Shown in pieces: positions 16,839-24,469 of a stretch of DNA of 38,567 nucleotides. Where the stretch lies: the NCBI GenBank assembly GCA_036510575.1, contig DATCDR010000161.1:1-38567 (forward strand), read 5' to 3'. Every line of letters begins with the position of its first letter. Positions within the stretch are counted from its first letter, which is position 1. The notes beneath the pieces were generated by a model. That model ran no database searches and was not told the DNA's origin. It worked only from the letters and a program-made list of their open reading frames with translations. The DNA is from DATCDR01 sp036510575 (GTDB lineage: Bacteria > Actinomycetota > Acidimicrobiia > Acidimicrobiales > Bog-793). The position numbers and the translations under genes are program-made.

Positions 16839-17171
16839 GTGGCCTTTGACGAAGCTCTCGCGGACCGCCTCCGCGAGATTCTCTACGGCGAAGACGGCCT
16901 TTCGGAAATGCGGATGTTCGGTGGGCTGGCCTTTCTTATCCACGGCAATATGGCCGTGAGTGTGAGCGGGCAGGGCGGGCTGATGCTCCGAGTCGATCCG
17001 GCCGATCCCCGCGACCTCGCCAATCGACCGGCGGCACAGCCCTTTGTCATGCGTGGTCGTGCGATGGAGGGTTGGCTTCGAATTGGGCTGGAAGGTATCC
17101 GAACACGGAGACAGCTTGAACGTTGGGCGGAGATCGGTGTCGCATATGCACGCTCGCTGCCTCCGAAGTAG
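16839..17171 (+). CDS. TfoX N-terminal-domain protein
   Basis: A 110-residue protein consisting only of a TfoX-N domain: MRMFGGLAFLIHGNMAVSV is the signature, followed by LMLRVDPAD and a C-terminal helix. In gamma-proteobacteria the longer TfoX controls competence; stand-alone copies in actinobacteria have unknown function. The start is GTG 16839, chosen by family length; no ribosome site is seen, but GATACT stands 7 nt upstream and could be a leaderless -10. An IS110 element begins about 30 bp after its stop codon. Confidence 0.8.
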   Translation: MAFDEALADRLREILYGEDGLSEMRMFGGLAFLIHGNMAVSVSGQGGLMLRVDPADPRDLANRPAAQPFVMRGRAMEGWLRIGLEGIRTRRQLERWAEIGVAYARSLPPK

Positions 17172-17200
17172 TCGGAATGACCGGACGCTCCTATGGATCG

Positions 17201-18253
17201 TCAAGTCGATGACGGCACACTTTCGAGAAGGCGAAAGAGCTCGCGAGCGACGTAACGCTTTAAGCATCGCTTGATCTCACGTGGTGTCTTGCCCTCCGCT
17301 GTGCGCCGTTTCACATAGGCCCTGGTCTCCTCGTCCCAGCGCAGCCTGGACAGGACGACCGTGTAGAAAGCCAAGTTGAGCTGGCGGTCGCCGAAATGGC
17401 TGAGGCGGTAGTGCGTCGTCACCTCGCCTGAGTTCGCAGGGATCGGCGCCACGCCGCCAAGTTTGGCAAAGGCCGCTTCGGAGTGGATCCGTCCAGGATG
17501 AGACCAGGCGCAGAGCACCGTCGCAGCAACGATTGGACCGACGCCCTTGCGTTCAAGCAGCTCCGGTCGCCACGCTCGGACGATGCCGAGGATCTCCTTC
17601 TCGTGGCGATCGGCTTCAGCCGAAAGCTCAAGGGCACGACGGGCGAGATCGCGCAACACCCCTGCGGTGGTTCGGGTTTCGAGATCCCACTCAGCCTGGA
17701 CACGAAAACGCGCAGCGATGCGTGCCATCGCCAGTGTGCGCTTTCCTCGAAGCTTCGATCGCAACTGCTCTGGTGCGGCGATAACGAGACCGAAGAGCTG
17801 TTGCTGGGCCTCCACTGCCGCAGCGACCGCAGAACGCCTCGCCGCCAGCAGCACCGAGAGCGCTTGGCGTTCTCCGGTCGTCCGTGGCGTGCCGAGCTTG
17901 GCCCGGCTAAGCGCCTCTCGAGCGGCGCGGATCGCGTCAAGCGGATCCGACTTCGCGCCGTTGCGACGCTTTTGCCGCTCTGGCCGGTCGAGCTCGACAA
18001 CGAGTTCCTCGACCTTCGCGAGGCGGCGGGCCAGTCCTGCGCCGTGGCTTCCGGTGCCCTCGATTGCCCAGGCCCGAAGGCCTGAGTGCTCGCCCGCGAA
18101 TGCGACAAGCTCTTCATAACCCTCAGGCGTCGCCTCGACGGTGATCTCGCCGAGCACGCCGCCGGTGTGCGCATTGACCGCCGCTGCACTGTGGGTTCTG
18201 ACATGGGTGTCGACGCCGATCACGACGTCGACGATCTCGGACAGACTGTCCAT
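17201..18253 (-). CDS. IS110-family transposase (DEDD recombinase)
   Basis: A 350-residue serine/DEDD recombinase of the IS110 family. The RuvC-like N-terminal domain has its acidic residues in place: Asp15 (GVDTH), Glu65 (IEGTGSHG), Asp103 and Asp106 (KSDPLDA). The C-terminal Tnp (Transposase_20) domain has LERKGVGPIVAATVLCAW and LGGVAPIPANSGEVTTHYRL, where the Ser of NSG is the expected catalytic nucleophile. All key residues are present and the frame is unbroken, so it is probably active. AAAGGAG lies 6 nt before the ATG. Related IS621 uses an RNA guide encoded in its own non-coding end; see the adjoining region. Confidence 0.95.
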   Translation of the reverse strand: MDSLSEIVDVVIGVDTHVRTHSAAAVNAHTGGVLGEITVEATPEGYEELVAFAGEHSGLRAWAIEGTGSHGAGLARRLAKVEELVVELDRPERQKRRNGAKSDPLDAIRAAREALSRAKLGTPRTTGERQALSVLLAARRSAVAAAVEAQQQLFGLVIAAPEQLRSKLRGKRTLAMARIAARFRVQAEWDLETRTTAGVLRDLARRALELSAEADRHEKEILGIVRAWRPELLERKGVGPIVAATVLCAWSHPGRIHSEAAFAKLGGVAPIPANSGEVTTHYRLSHFGDRQLNLAFYTVVLSRLRWDEETRAYVKRRTAEGKTPREIKRCLKRYVARELFRLLESVPSST

Positions 18254-18430
18254 GCGTTGCTCCTTTGCCTGGAGGGGGACGTGGTCGGTTCCGATCCGGA
18301 CGGAGAAAGGCAGGACTGTGATGGGACACGTCGCCGGCAGACACCCCGGAGACGGTCAAGCTCCTGATCAGGCCAGAGCTCCAACCGGGTCGGGGCCGGC
18401 AATCACGAGCGGACAAGTCCGCTAAAAGGC
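18254..18430 (-). ncRNA. Candidate bridge RNA region in the IS110 left end
   Basis: IS110-group elements encode a structured bridge RNA in the non-coding region before the transposase, and this 177-bp interval is in that place. At its outer end (18408-18423) a perfect palindrome AGCGGACAAGTCCGCT can fold into a 6-bp stem with a CUUG tetraloop in the minus-strand transcript, where IS621 has its 5' stem-loop. Further inward are CCTGATCAGG (18361-18370) and GCCGGC symmetric elements that could anchor the two guide loops. The guide segments were not resolved by eye. The call is from position and one clear hairpin. Confidence 0.5.
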
Positions 18431-18437
18431 ACGAAAC

Positions 18438-18448
18438 CAGTCATAGGT
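18438..18448. repeat. CAGTCATAGGT, copy at the IS110 left end
   Basis: Eleven bases identical to those at 18515-18525, in the same orientation, 77 bp apart. This copy marks the probable left end of the IS110 element. Confidence 0.6.
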
Positions 18449-18514
18449 TGAGTCACGCTTGCGATCACCGACCCACAGCCCAGCATCATCACTGAGCTGC
18501 AAGGTGGATCCTCA

Positions 18515-18525
18515 CAGTCATAGGT
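18515..18525. repeat. CAGTCATAGGT, copy in flanking DNA
   Basis: Second copy of the 11-bp repeat, outside the presumed element. The stretch 18449-18692 around it has no gene that I can support; it may hold old IS debris or an attachment-like site. Confidence 0.55.
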
Positions 18526-18692
18526 CGTGATTCGATTCGCACGGGCCATCATTGGCGGTCGCTAGTTGCTGGATAGCTACCAAGGGTCATCGACAGATCG
18601 GCGACGCCGCCCCGAGACGGAGGCGCGCGACGCCGAGAGCACTTAGCGGAATCCGTTTCACATAATCCGATGCCGCATCGCTGGCGCGCCGC

Positions 18693-18965
18693 TTAGGTGA
18701 GCAGTGCCTTCAGGAGTGTTTGAAGACCTGGCGATTCCGCCAGCGCGTTTCGTAGCGATGGGATGTCTTCTGTGGCGACGATGAGCGGGCTTCGCTGGAA
18801 CCCCCCGCGGAGGTTGTAGGAGCAGAAGCGGACTGCTTCGGTGCCATCGTCGTAGCGGAGCAGCTGGATCACCGGCTCATGCCATTCGTTGACGCATGAG
18901 ACTTCTTCGACGACCGCACCCGATCCCCACGGCATAGTGAACGGTCGAGGTAGTTCGCGAGCCAC
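18693..18965 (-). CDS. Small conserved hypothetical protein
   Basis: A 90-residue soluble protein with the segments GAVVEEVSCVNEWHEPVIQL, YDDGTEAVRFCSYN and PSLRNALAESPGLQTLL. The composition is protein-like, with alternating strand and helix character and two Cys, but no family is recognised. The start is either GTG 18965 or an in-frame ATG at 18935 (MPWGSG); neither has a good ribosome site. It diverges from the PlsY-like gene. Confidence 0.55.
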   Translation of the reverse strand: MARELPRPFTMPWGSGAVVEEVSCVNEWHEPVIQLLRYDDGTEAVRFCSYNLRGGFQRSPLIVATEDIPSLRNALAESPGLQTLLKALLT

Positions 18966-19094
18966 GTCTCAGCGTATCGCCGCGTTGCGAGCGAAGGTTT
19001 TGGCGCGAGGTGGCTTTAGCGCGGGGAGCTCGCCTCGGCCCCCGGCACGGTGAGGGGGAAATCGAGGGAGGCGACGAACGCGATACTAAGGGTC

Positions 19095-19721
19095 ATGGGA
19101 GCTGTGCAGCGGGGGCGCTTGTTAGGTGTCACGCTCGCCGGCTACCTCGTCGGCTCCTTCCCCTCGGCCGAGCTCGCGCAGCGAATCTCTGGTTCGACGG
19201 TGGATCTGCGCGAAGACGGCAGCGGCAATCCGGGGGCTACCAACGTCGACAAGCTCCTTGGGCACCGCTGGGGAGCCGCCGTGCTCGCGTCGGACGTCAC
19301 GAAGGGAATCGTCGCCGCCCGGGCCGGGAAACGCTTCGCCGGAGACCTCGGCGCAAATCTTGCCGGAACCTCGGCCGTGCTCGGACACTGCTTCCGCCGC
19401 TTCGGGCGAAAGCGCGGTGGCAAGGGCGTCGCCACTCGCTACGGCCAGCTTCTCGTCACGGACCCGCGCTATTTCGTAGTCGACTTTCTCGTTGCGTTTG
19501 GTGTCGGTCGCCTGACGAAGCGAGGAGCCATCGCACTGGCCGCAGCGGTGGGAACGTCGGTTGTGACCGCGCTCCCGCTCCTCGGCGGAAAATCCCGTCT
19601 GCTACGGCTCGGGACGGTGGACGGCGTGACTGCAGCCGCGACGATTGCAAGCGGGACGGTCGTTCTGGTGCGATTTTTCCAAGAACGCGGGCGCCCCGAC
19701 GAACTCCGGCGCTCGCGGTGA
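19095..19721 (+). CDS. plsY: PlsY-like glycerol-3-phosphate acyltransferase
   Basis: A 208-residue polytopic membrane protein of the PlsY family, which transfers acyl groups from acyl phosphate to glycerol-3-phosphate in phospholipid synthesis. Motif 1 is GSFPSAELAQR, motif 2 is DGSGNPGATNV, motif 3 is GHCFRRFGRKRGGKGVATRY. The second half is more divergent than in standard PlsY, with the third membrane region around TSVVTALPLL. ATG 19095 gives a membrane-helix start (GRLLGVTLAGYLVGSFP). Actinobacteria often carry such divergent paralogs next to accessory genes, so this may not be the housekeeping copy. Confidence 0.82.
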   Translation: MGAVQRGRLLGVTLAGYLVGSFPSAELAQRISGSTVDLREDGSGNPGATNVDKLLGHRWGAAVLASDVTKGIVAARAGKRFAGDLGANLAGTSAVLGHCFRRFGRKRGGKGVATRYGQLLVTDPRYFVVDFLVAFGVGRLTKRGAIALAAAVGTSVVTALPLLGGKSRLLRLGTVDGVTAAATIASGTVVLVRFFQERGRPDELRRSR

Positions 19722-19891
19722 GCGACATCTTCGCCATCGCCGAAGACCGACCTGCGGCGGCGTCCGAATTCGGCGAGTCCGGGAAAGTGGGTCGCGTAGC
19801 GGTCCGGCCCGACTGAATCGACTTACGATTCGATTCGCGGTCGATAGGGATCGCGGGGAAAAGCGGCTACGACCGAGAGAGGGGAGACCGA

Positions 19892-20503
19892 ATGGGCTAT
19901 GTCGAATCCTCCGATGACGCTGTTCTCGAACGGATGCGGATCCGAGAGGTCATCGAGAACTGGGTCGTATGGCGTGACGCCGGCGACTGGGATCGATTCG
20001 TGACGGTGTGGCACGACGACGGCGTGATGATGGCAACGTGGTTTCAAGGAAGCGCTACCGACTTCATACGGGTCAGTCAGGAGGGCTTCGCCCGCGGGGT
20101 GCGAATCCTCCATTTCCTCGGTGGGAGTTCGGTCGATGTCGTCGGGAACCGCGCCATTGCGCAGACGAAGATGGAGATACGCCAGCGAGCCCCGGTGCAC
20201 GACGTGATCTGCGACGTCACCTGCACCGGGCGCTTCTACGATTTCTTCGAACGTCGAGACGACCGATGGGGCGTGGTTTTACGTCAGCCGATCTACGAAA
20301 AGGACCGTCTCGATCCAGTCGCGCCGGACGCGAAGTTGCACCTCGATCCCGAGCTGCTCTCCCAATTCCCGATCGGGTACCAACACCTTGCCTATCTCCA
20401 GTCGAACATCGGTTACGACGTCCGCAGAGACATGCCCGGACTCACCGGTGAGGAAGTCCATGCACTTTACGCTCGTGGTGCCGCGTGGCTAGATGGCAAG
20501 TAG
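19892..20503 (+). CDS. NTF2-like (SnoaL-type) protein
   Basis: A 203-residue protein whose first 130 residues have the NTF2/SnoaL fold pattern: helix ERMRIREVIENWVVWRDAGD, then WDRFVTVWHDDGVM, and the barrel strands HFLGGSSVDVVGNRAIAQTK and CTGRFYDFFERRDDRWGVVL. The remaining 70 residues form a C-terminal extension (YEKDRLDPV..., YQHLAYLQSNIGYDV) found in long members of the group. Such proteins are isomerases, dehydratases or hydroxylase partners. It is 69 bp upstream of an intradiol dioxygenase, so a role in aromatic-ring breakdown is plausible. GAGGGGAG precedes the ATG. Confidence 0.8.
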   Translation: MGYVESSDDAVLERMRIREVIENWVVWRDAGDWDRFVTVWHDDGVMMATWFQGSATDFIRVSQEGFARGVRILHFLGGSSVDVVGNRAIAQTKMEIRQRAPVHDVICDVTCTGRFYDFFERRDDRWGVVLRQPIYEKDRLDPVAPDAKLHLDPELLSQFPIGYQHLAYLQSNIGYDVRRDMPGLTGEEVHALYARGAAWLDGK

Positions 20504-20572
20504 TCCGGTGGAAATGCAGAGGTTGCTCGAGCACGCGTGGGCGGGCACCCGGGTGACGGAGCGTGCGTGCTG

Positions 20573-21430
20573 ATGCCTGACGAGGTAACAACCGACCTGG
20601 TGACGGCGAAGGTCCTTGCGAGTCTCTCCTCTAGTTCTGATCCACGACTTCGTGAGATCAGCGAAGCGGTTATCCGGCATCTACATGCGCTCGTCGTAGA
20701 GGTCGGGTTGACGGTTGGGGAGTGGCGGGGCGCGATCGACTTCTTGACCCGCACCGGGGCGATGTGCACCGAGGACCGTCAAGAGTTCATGCTTCTCTCG
20801 GACGTGCTCGGTGTCTCGATGCTCGTGGACGCGGTCAACCATCCTGGCGGCGACGGATCGACCGAGCACACCGTTATCGGTCCCTTTTACACGGCTGCAC
20901 CGACGCGGCCGATCGGCGCGGATATCGCTGGCGACAGCGTCGGCATGCCACTCTTCTTCAGCGGCATCGTGACCAACGAGGAAGGGGAGAGCCTCTCCGA
21001 TGCGATCGTCGACGTATGGCAGTCCGATGCGAATGGCTTCTACGACGTGCAGCTTGGTCCGGAGCGAAACCTGCGCGCCAGGTTCACGACGGGATCTGGT
21101 GGCGGGATCTCGTTGTGGTCGGTGGTGCCCTCGGCGTATCCGATTCCAAACGACGGACCAGTTGGCGAGCTGCTCGTCGCGCAGGGGAGACATCCCTATC
21201 GGCCGGCACACGTCCACTTCCGAATCGACGCAAACGGTTACGAGGAGCTGATCACCCACGTGTTCATAAGTGGCGACAAGTATCTCGACTCCGACGTCGT
21301 ATTCGGCACGAAGCCATCCCTCATCCGTGCCCCGGAGTACCTGGCGCCAGGTATCGCTCCAGACGGCTGGCAGGTAGCCGTGCCGTGGGCGCATCTCTCC
21401 TACGACTTCGTGCTGCGCTCGCTCGGGTAG
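20573..21430 (+). CDS. Intradiol ring-cleavage dioxygenase (catechol/hydroxyquinol type)
   Basis: A 285-residue non-haem Fe(III) dioxygenase that opens catechol-type rings between the hydroxyls. An N-terminal helical domain (residues 1-95) with GEWRGAIDFLTRTG and LSDVLGVSMLVDAV is typical of the catechol/hydroxyquinol 1,2-dioxygenase subgroup. The iron ligands fit: Tyr in NGFYDVQ, Tyr in SAYPIPNDGP, and two His in RPAHVHFRI. EHTVIGPFY is the family lead-in. Hydroxyquinol or chlorocatechol may be the substrate. ATG 20573 is chosen; an upstream GTG-type start cannot be excluded because the ribosome site (GGAG) is 11 nt away. No maleylacetate reductase is adjacent. Confidence 0.9.
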   Translation: MPDEVTTDLVTAKVLASLSSSSDPRLREISEAVIRHLHALVVEVGLTVGEWRGAIDFLTRTGAMCTEDRQEFMLLSDVLGVSMLVDAVNHPGGDGSTEHTVIGPFYTAAPTRPIGADIAGDSVGMPLFFSGIVTNEEGESLSDAIVDVWQSDANGFYDVQLGPERNLRARFTTGSGGGISLWSVVPSAYPIPNDGPVGELLVAQGRHPYRPAHVHFRIDANGYEELITHVFISGDKYLDSDVVFGTKPSLIRAPEYLAPGIAPDGWQVAVPWAHLSYDFVLRSLG

Positions 21431-21604
21431 CACATCTCGGGTGGGTATCGTCCCGGCCGCACGAGGTCGAGCGACATCTCGAGCATGCCCACGGCAGACG
21501 TACCAATTACATCCGGACCAGCCATCCGATAGAGAGTCCCGGTGATCGGATCGAGGCCACTACGGCGCTGCAATTTTGACCAGAGAGGAGCGGTCGACGT
21601 CATC

Positions 21605-22510
21605 ATGTACGGTGGAATCGAGCTCGGTGGCACGAACTGCAACTTTGCGGTAGGCGCCAGCGCCAATGAGATCGTCGCTACCGCTCGATTCGACACGGGC
21701 AGTGATGCGGCGGCCACGTTGCACCACGCTGTCGAGTGGTTCCAAGACCAGGAACGTCGCCTGGGCCAAAACCTGACGGCGCTCGGTGTTGCGTCGTTCG
21801 GACCGCTTGATCTCGTGCGCGGCACCATCACGCGGACGCCCAAAGCGGGCTGGGACATGACGCCGCTGCGCCAAGAGCTCGGTCGAGCACTTGGTTGCCC
21901 TGTTGCCGTCAATACCGACGTCAACTGTGCAGCGCTGGCCGAGCATGCCTTCGGCGCGGGTGTCGGAAGCAGGGTCTTTCTCTACCTGACCGTGGGAACG
22001 GGCATCGGTGCGGGGGTCGTCGTGTCAGGTGAGCTCGTTCATGGGAAGGGCCACCCTGAGATGGGTCATATGAGGATCCCGCAGCGACGAGACGACAGCT
22101 TCGTCGGATCGTGTCTGTTCCACGGCAGCTGCTGGGAGGGACTGGCGTCCGGTCAGGCGCTCGCGACCCGATACCGAATGCGACCAGCTGACATCGTGGA
22201 TCTCCGAGCATGGGAGCTCGAGGCGGATTACCTGGCGCTTGGTGTCACCAACCTGATCTGTAGCTTCCGACCTCATCGAATCGCGCTCGGCGGTGGCGTA
22301 TTCAACCACGACGGCCTGTTGGAAAGCGTTGTCGAGCGAGTGAGCGGGCTGTTAACGACCGCTTATTTCGCGGAGGCGCAAGAGGTCGCAGAGATTCTCG
22401 TTACTCCCGATCTCGGTTCGTCATCAGGAGTCGTCGGCGCATTGTTGATCGCTCAGGAATTGACGAGTGCACCGACCATGCCAGTGAGCCGTGGAGACTC
22501 CGCCGATTGA
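21605..22510 (+). CDS. ROK-family fructokinase
   Basis: A 301-residue sugar kinase of the ROK family. The ATP motif is IELGGTNCNFAVG at the start; NTDVNCAALAEHAFG and VGTGIGAGVVVSGELVHGKG follow. The zinc-binding part, GHPEMGH with CLFHGSCWEGLASGQAL, matches the fructokinase subgroup (Bacillus YdhR/ScrK), where Zn is bound by His and Cys residues. Fructose to fructose-6-phosphate is therefore the likely reaction. The ATG at 21605 follows GAGAGGAG by about 13 nt, which is long. No fructose transporter is next to it. Confidence 0.87.
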   Translation: MYGGIELGGTNCNFAVGASANEIVATARFDTGSDAAATLHHAVEWFQDQERRLGQNLTALGVASFGPLDLVRGTITRTPKAGWDMTPLRQELGRALGCPVAVNTDVNCAALAEHAFGAGVGSRVFLYLTVGTGIGAGVVVSGELVHGKGHPEMGHMRIPQRRDDSFVGSCLFHGSCWEGLASGQALATRYRMRPADIVDLRAWELEADYLALGVTNLICSFRPHRIALGGGVFNHDGLLESVVERVSGLLTTAYFAEAQEVAEILVTPDLGSSSGVVGALLIAQELTSAPTMPVSRGDSAD

Positions 22511-22592
22511 GGAGACTCTGTCGATTGGGCGGTGCTCGTCCGCTGCCTGCTCTCCCGGGCCGAGATGGGCCAGGTGACGCTGCAAATGGCCT

Positions 22593-24044
22593 CTAGCGGA
22601 CCCTTGGTGCCGACAGTGCTCGGAGGGTGGAACTTCCCCGTGGTTCGGTGATCCAGGTCGCCGTGAAGCACCGACTCGTGAGCTCGCACTGAATGATGAG
22701 GCGATGCGGCGTCTCGACGAAGATGAGCTCGGCGCGGATCGTGTCGCTGTCGTTCCAGCCACCGGATGCAAACACCGGCGCTGGCTCGTCGTCCCAGTGT
22801 CCGACGCGCCAGCTGTTCCCGAGCGGGACGCTCAGTTTCGCGTCGTGCTCATGTAGGACCACCTGCCAGCCATCCGGCGTCGCCGTGATGCCGACGCGCT
22901 GTAACGACGGCTGTTCGGGGCAGTTGCCGCCAGCGGGGCTGAACTGGGCGTCGACCCAGCGATCAGTATCGGCCGGCGCGGTCGCGTCGGCGTTGCTGGG
23001 CGACAGCGTGAGGCCGGCCATTCGTTCCTCGAGGTGCTGGTCAGCTGTGGCGTCGGAGAGCGGGCTCTCCTGAAACGCGGGCAGCAGTTCGCGCCAGACG
23101 ATATCGAGCAGTGCCTGGGTGTCCGAGCTCTGCCCCATGATTGCAACGACGACGTCGAGCTCTGGAAGGACCATGCAGTACTGCCCATAGGCACCATCGC
23201 CCCGGTAGCCGTGCCGGGAACGCCAGAATTGAAAGCCGTACCCCTGTCGCCAATCTGGCTTCTCGCCGACGGCGGGATCTGTCACCGTGTCGGTGGCGAT
23301 GTGTTGCCGGGTTGCCTCGTCCACCCAACCGACGGGGAGCACCTGCTTGCCCAACCAGGTGCCGTTGCGGAGGTACAGCTCACCGAAGCGAGCAATTGTC
23401 TCAGTCGTCGCGTGCAGGCCAGTGAAGCCCATATCTTGACCCTCTGGATACTGCGACCACGCGACCGCGCCAGCCCCTATCGGATCAAGGAGCCTGGATC
23501 GTAAGTATTCCGTCACGGTCGTGCCACTGACGCGCTGCACGATTGTTGCCAGTGTGTATGTCGCCGATTGGTTGTAGGCAAACACGGACCCTGGATCTTG
23601 TTCGGGTGGAAGCTCCAGGAATCCGTGCACCGGGTCATCGGGACGAGAGGTGGAAGCGCGCTGCCATGTGTCTTCAACATGGCCACTGCTCATCGCGGCG
23701 ATGTGACGAACGAGCATCGAACGAGTGCGCGCGTTTGTGACCCCTGCATCGAGCTCGGGAAAGTAGGAAACGACAGGATCGTCGAGACTAAGCAGTCCCT
23801 CAGCGGCGGCAAACCCGATCGCCGTGGACGTGAAGCTCTTGCTCAGAGAGTACAAAAGCTGAAGGCGCTCGGCGGCATAAGGCGACCACCAACCGGACGC
23901 CACGAGCGAACCGTGCCGGAGAATCATCAAGCTGTGTGGCTCGACGCCATTAGTTGCCTCTAACGCGTCGACGAAGCCCATAACGGCGTGTGCGTCTACG
24001 CCCTCGCTCGAAGGCGTACTTGTCGGAAGCGAGTTGACTGACAT
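22593..24044 (-). CDS. Serine hydrolase of the beta-lactamase family (class C-like)
   Basis: A 483-residue cytoplasmic enzyme of the beta-lactamase/penicillin-binding-protein-like esterase group. The SxxK nucleophile motif is SLSK at residues 66-69, and the YxN motif is FAYNQSATYTLATIV. A region near YGQYCMVLPELDVVVAIMGQ corresponds to the third motif. There is no signal peptide. A C-terminal domain of about 130 residues (from about 350) is beta-rich and probably a lipocalin-like extension. Members are esterases, peptidases or beta-lactamases; the substrate is unknown. ATG 24044 has TGGAG 5 nt before it. Confidence 0.87.
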   Translation of the reverse strand: MSVNSLPTSTPSSEGVDAHAVMGFVDALEATNGVEPHSLMILRHGSLVASGWWSPYAAERLQLLYSLSKSFTSTAIGFAAAEGLLSLDDPVVSYFPELDAGVTNARTRSMLVRHIAAMSSGHVEDTWQRASTSRPDDPVHGFLELPPEQDPGSVFAYNQSATYTLATIVQRVSGTTVTEYLRSRLLDPIGAGAVAWSQYPEGQDMGFTGLHATTETIARFGELYLRNGTWLGKQVLPVGWVDEATRQHIATDTVTDPAVGEKPDWRQGYGFQFWRSRHGYRGDGAYGQYCMVLPELDVVVAIMGQSSDTQALLDIVWRELLPAFQESPLSDATADQHLEERMAGLTLSPSNADATAPADTDRWVDAQFSPAGGNCPEQPSLQRVGITATPDGWQVVLHEHDAKLSVPLGNSWRVGHWDDEPAPVFASGGWNDSDTIRAELIFVETPHRLIIQCELTSRCFTATWITEPRGSSTLRALSAPRVR

Positions 24045-24050
24045 ATCCAC

Positions 24051-24456
24051 TCCACTACATCGCGCTCAGCAGCTGACCTATATGTTGGCAGAAGAGGGAG
24101 ATCGGATGCCGTTTCCCCTTCTCGCGTCAGCGGAGGAGGCAAACCGTAGGAACTCGACGAGGTGCTCGGAGGGAGTTGCTGAGGATCCAGTTTCACTCTC
24201 CGCCCTCGGTCTATGACCGCTGAGTCGCGACGAAGCAGCGCTCGCCCTCTTGGGAGGAGCCGGTGGTCAGCCGGCCCTGATGGCCTAGCTCGATTACCAC
24301 CCAAGTGATCGGGCTTTTAGACGTCGAGGCTCACAACTTCCGGGACCGCCGAACCTCGTTACGAGCACCGTCGGCTCCCTTCGTGGGACTCGACGCAGCC
24401 CGTCGGCAACCCGGGAATACCTGGACCGAGCGAGCCGTGTCAACCTCGCCTAGGGC
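24051..24456. other. Intergenic stretch without a supported gene
   Basis: About 400 bp between the divergent hydrolase and MFS genes. Short open frames occur but none has a ribosome site, conserved-looking composition or family motif. The promoters of both genes lie here; only the -10 box at 24457 is evident. Confidence 0.5.
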
Positions 24457-24462
24457 TACCCT
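24457..24462 (+). promoter_or_regulatory. -10 box of a leaderless promoter for the MFS gene
   Basis: TACCCT is 7 nt before ATG 24470, with no Shine-Dalgarno sequence. A clear -35 was not seen. Confidence 0.45.
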
Positions 24463-24469
24463 CGTGCGC

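Larger units (their letters stand above)
17172..18448 (-). mobile_element. IS110-family insertion sequence, apparently intact
   Basis: The element consists of one transposase gene on the minus strand, a short downstream end of about 30 bp and a non-coding upstream end of about 190 bp, matching the IS110-group plan (left end long, right end short). Boundaries are approximate: the right end lies between the TfoX stop and 17200, the left end near 18438-18448, where CAGTCATAGGT occurs. CCTATG occurs at both ends in inverted orientation (17190-17195 and 18442-18447). No target duplication longer than a dinucleotide is expected for this family. Confidence 0.75.

Noticed and set aside
17483..18119. 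Long plus-strand frames antisense to the IS110 transposase
   Set aside because: Composition is Arg/Ser rich and they mirror the transposase codons.
18254..18330. Short matches between the candidate bridge RNA and the element ends (GGATCG, CAGTC)
   Set aside because: Five- or six-base matches are expected by chance and the loop geometry does not fit clearly.
21400..21604. A minus-strand frame (GMLEMSLDLVRPGRYPPEMCY) between the dioxygenase and ROK genes
   Set aside because: It looks protein-like but lacks a start, overlaps the dioxygenase end, and matches no family I know; it may be a remnant or chance.
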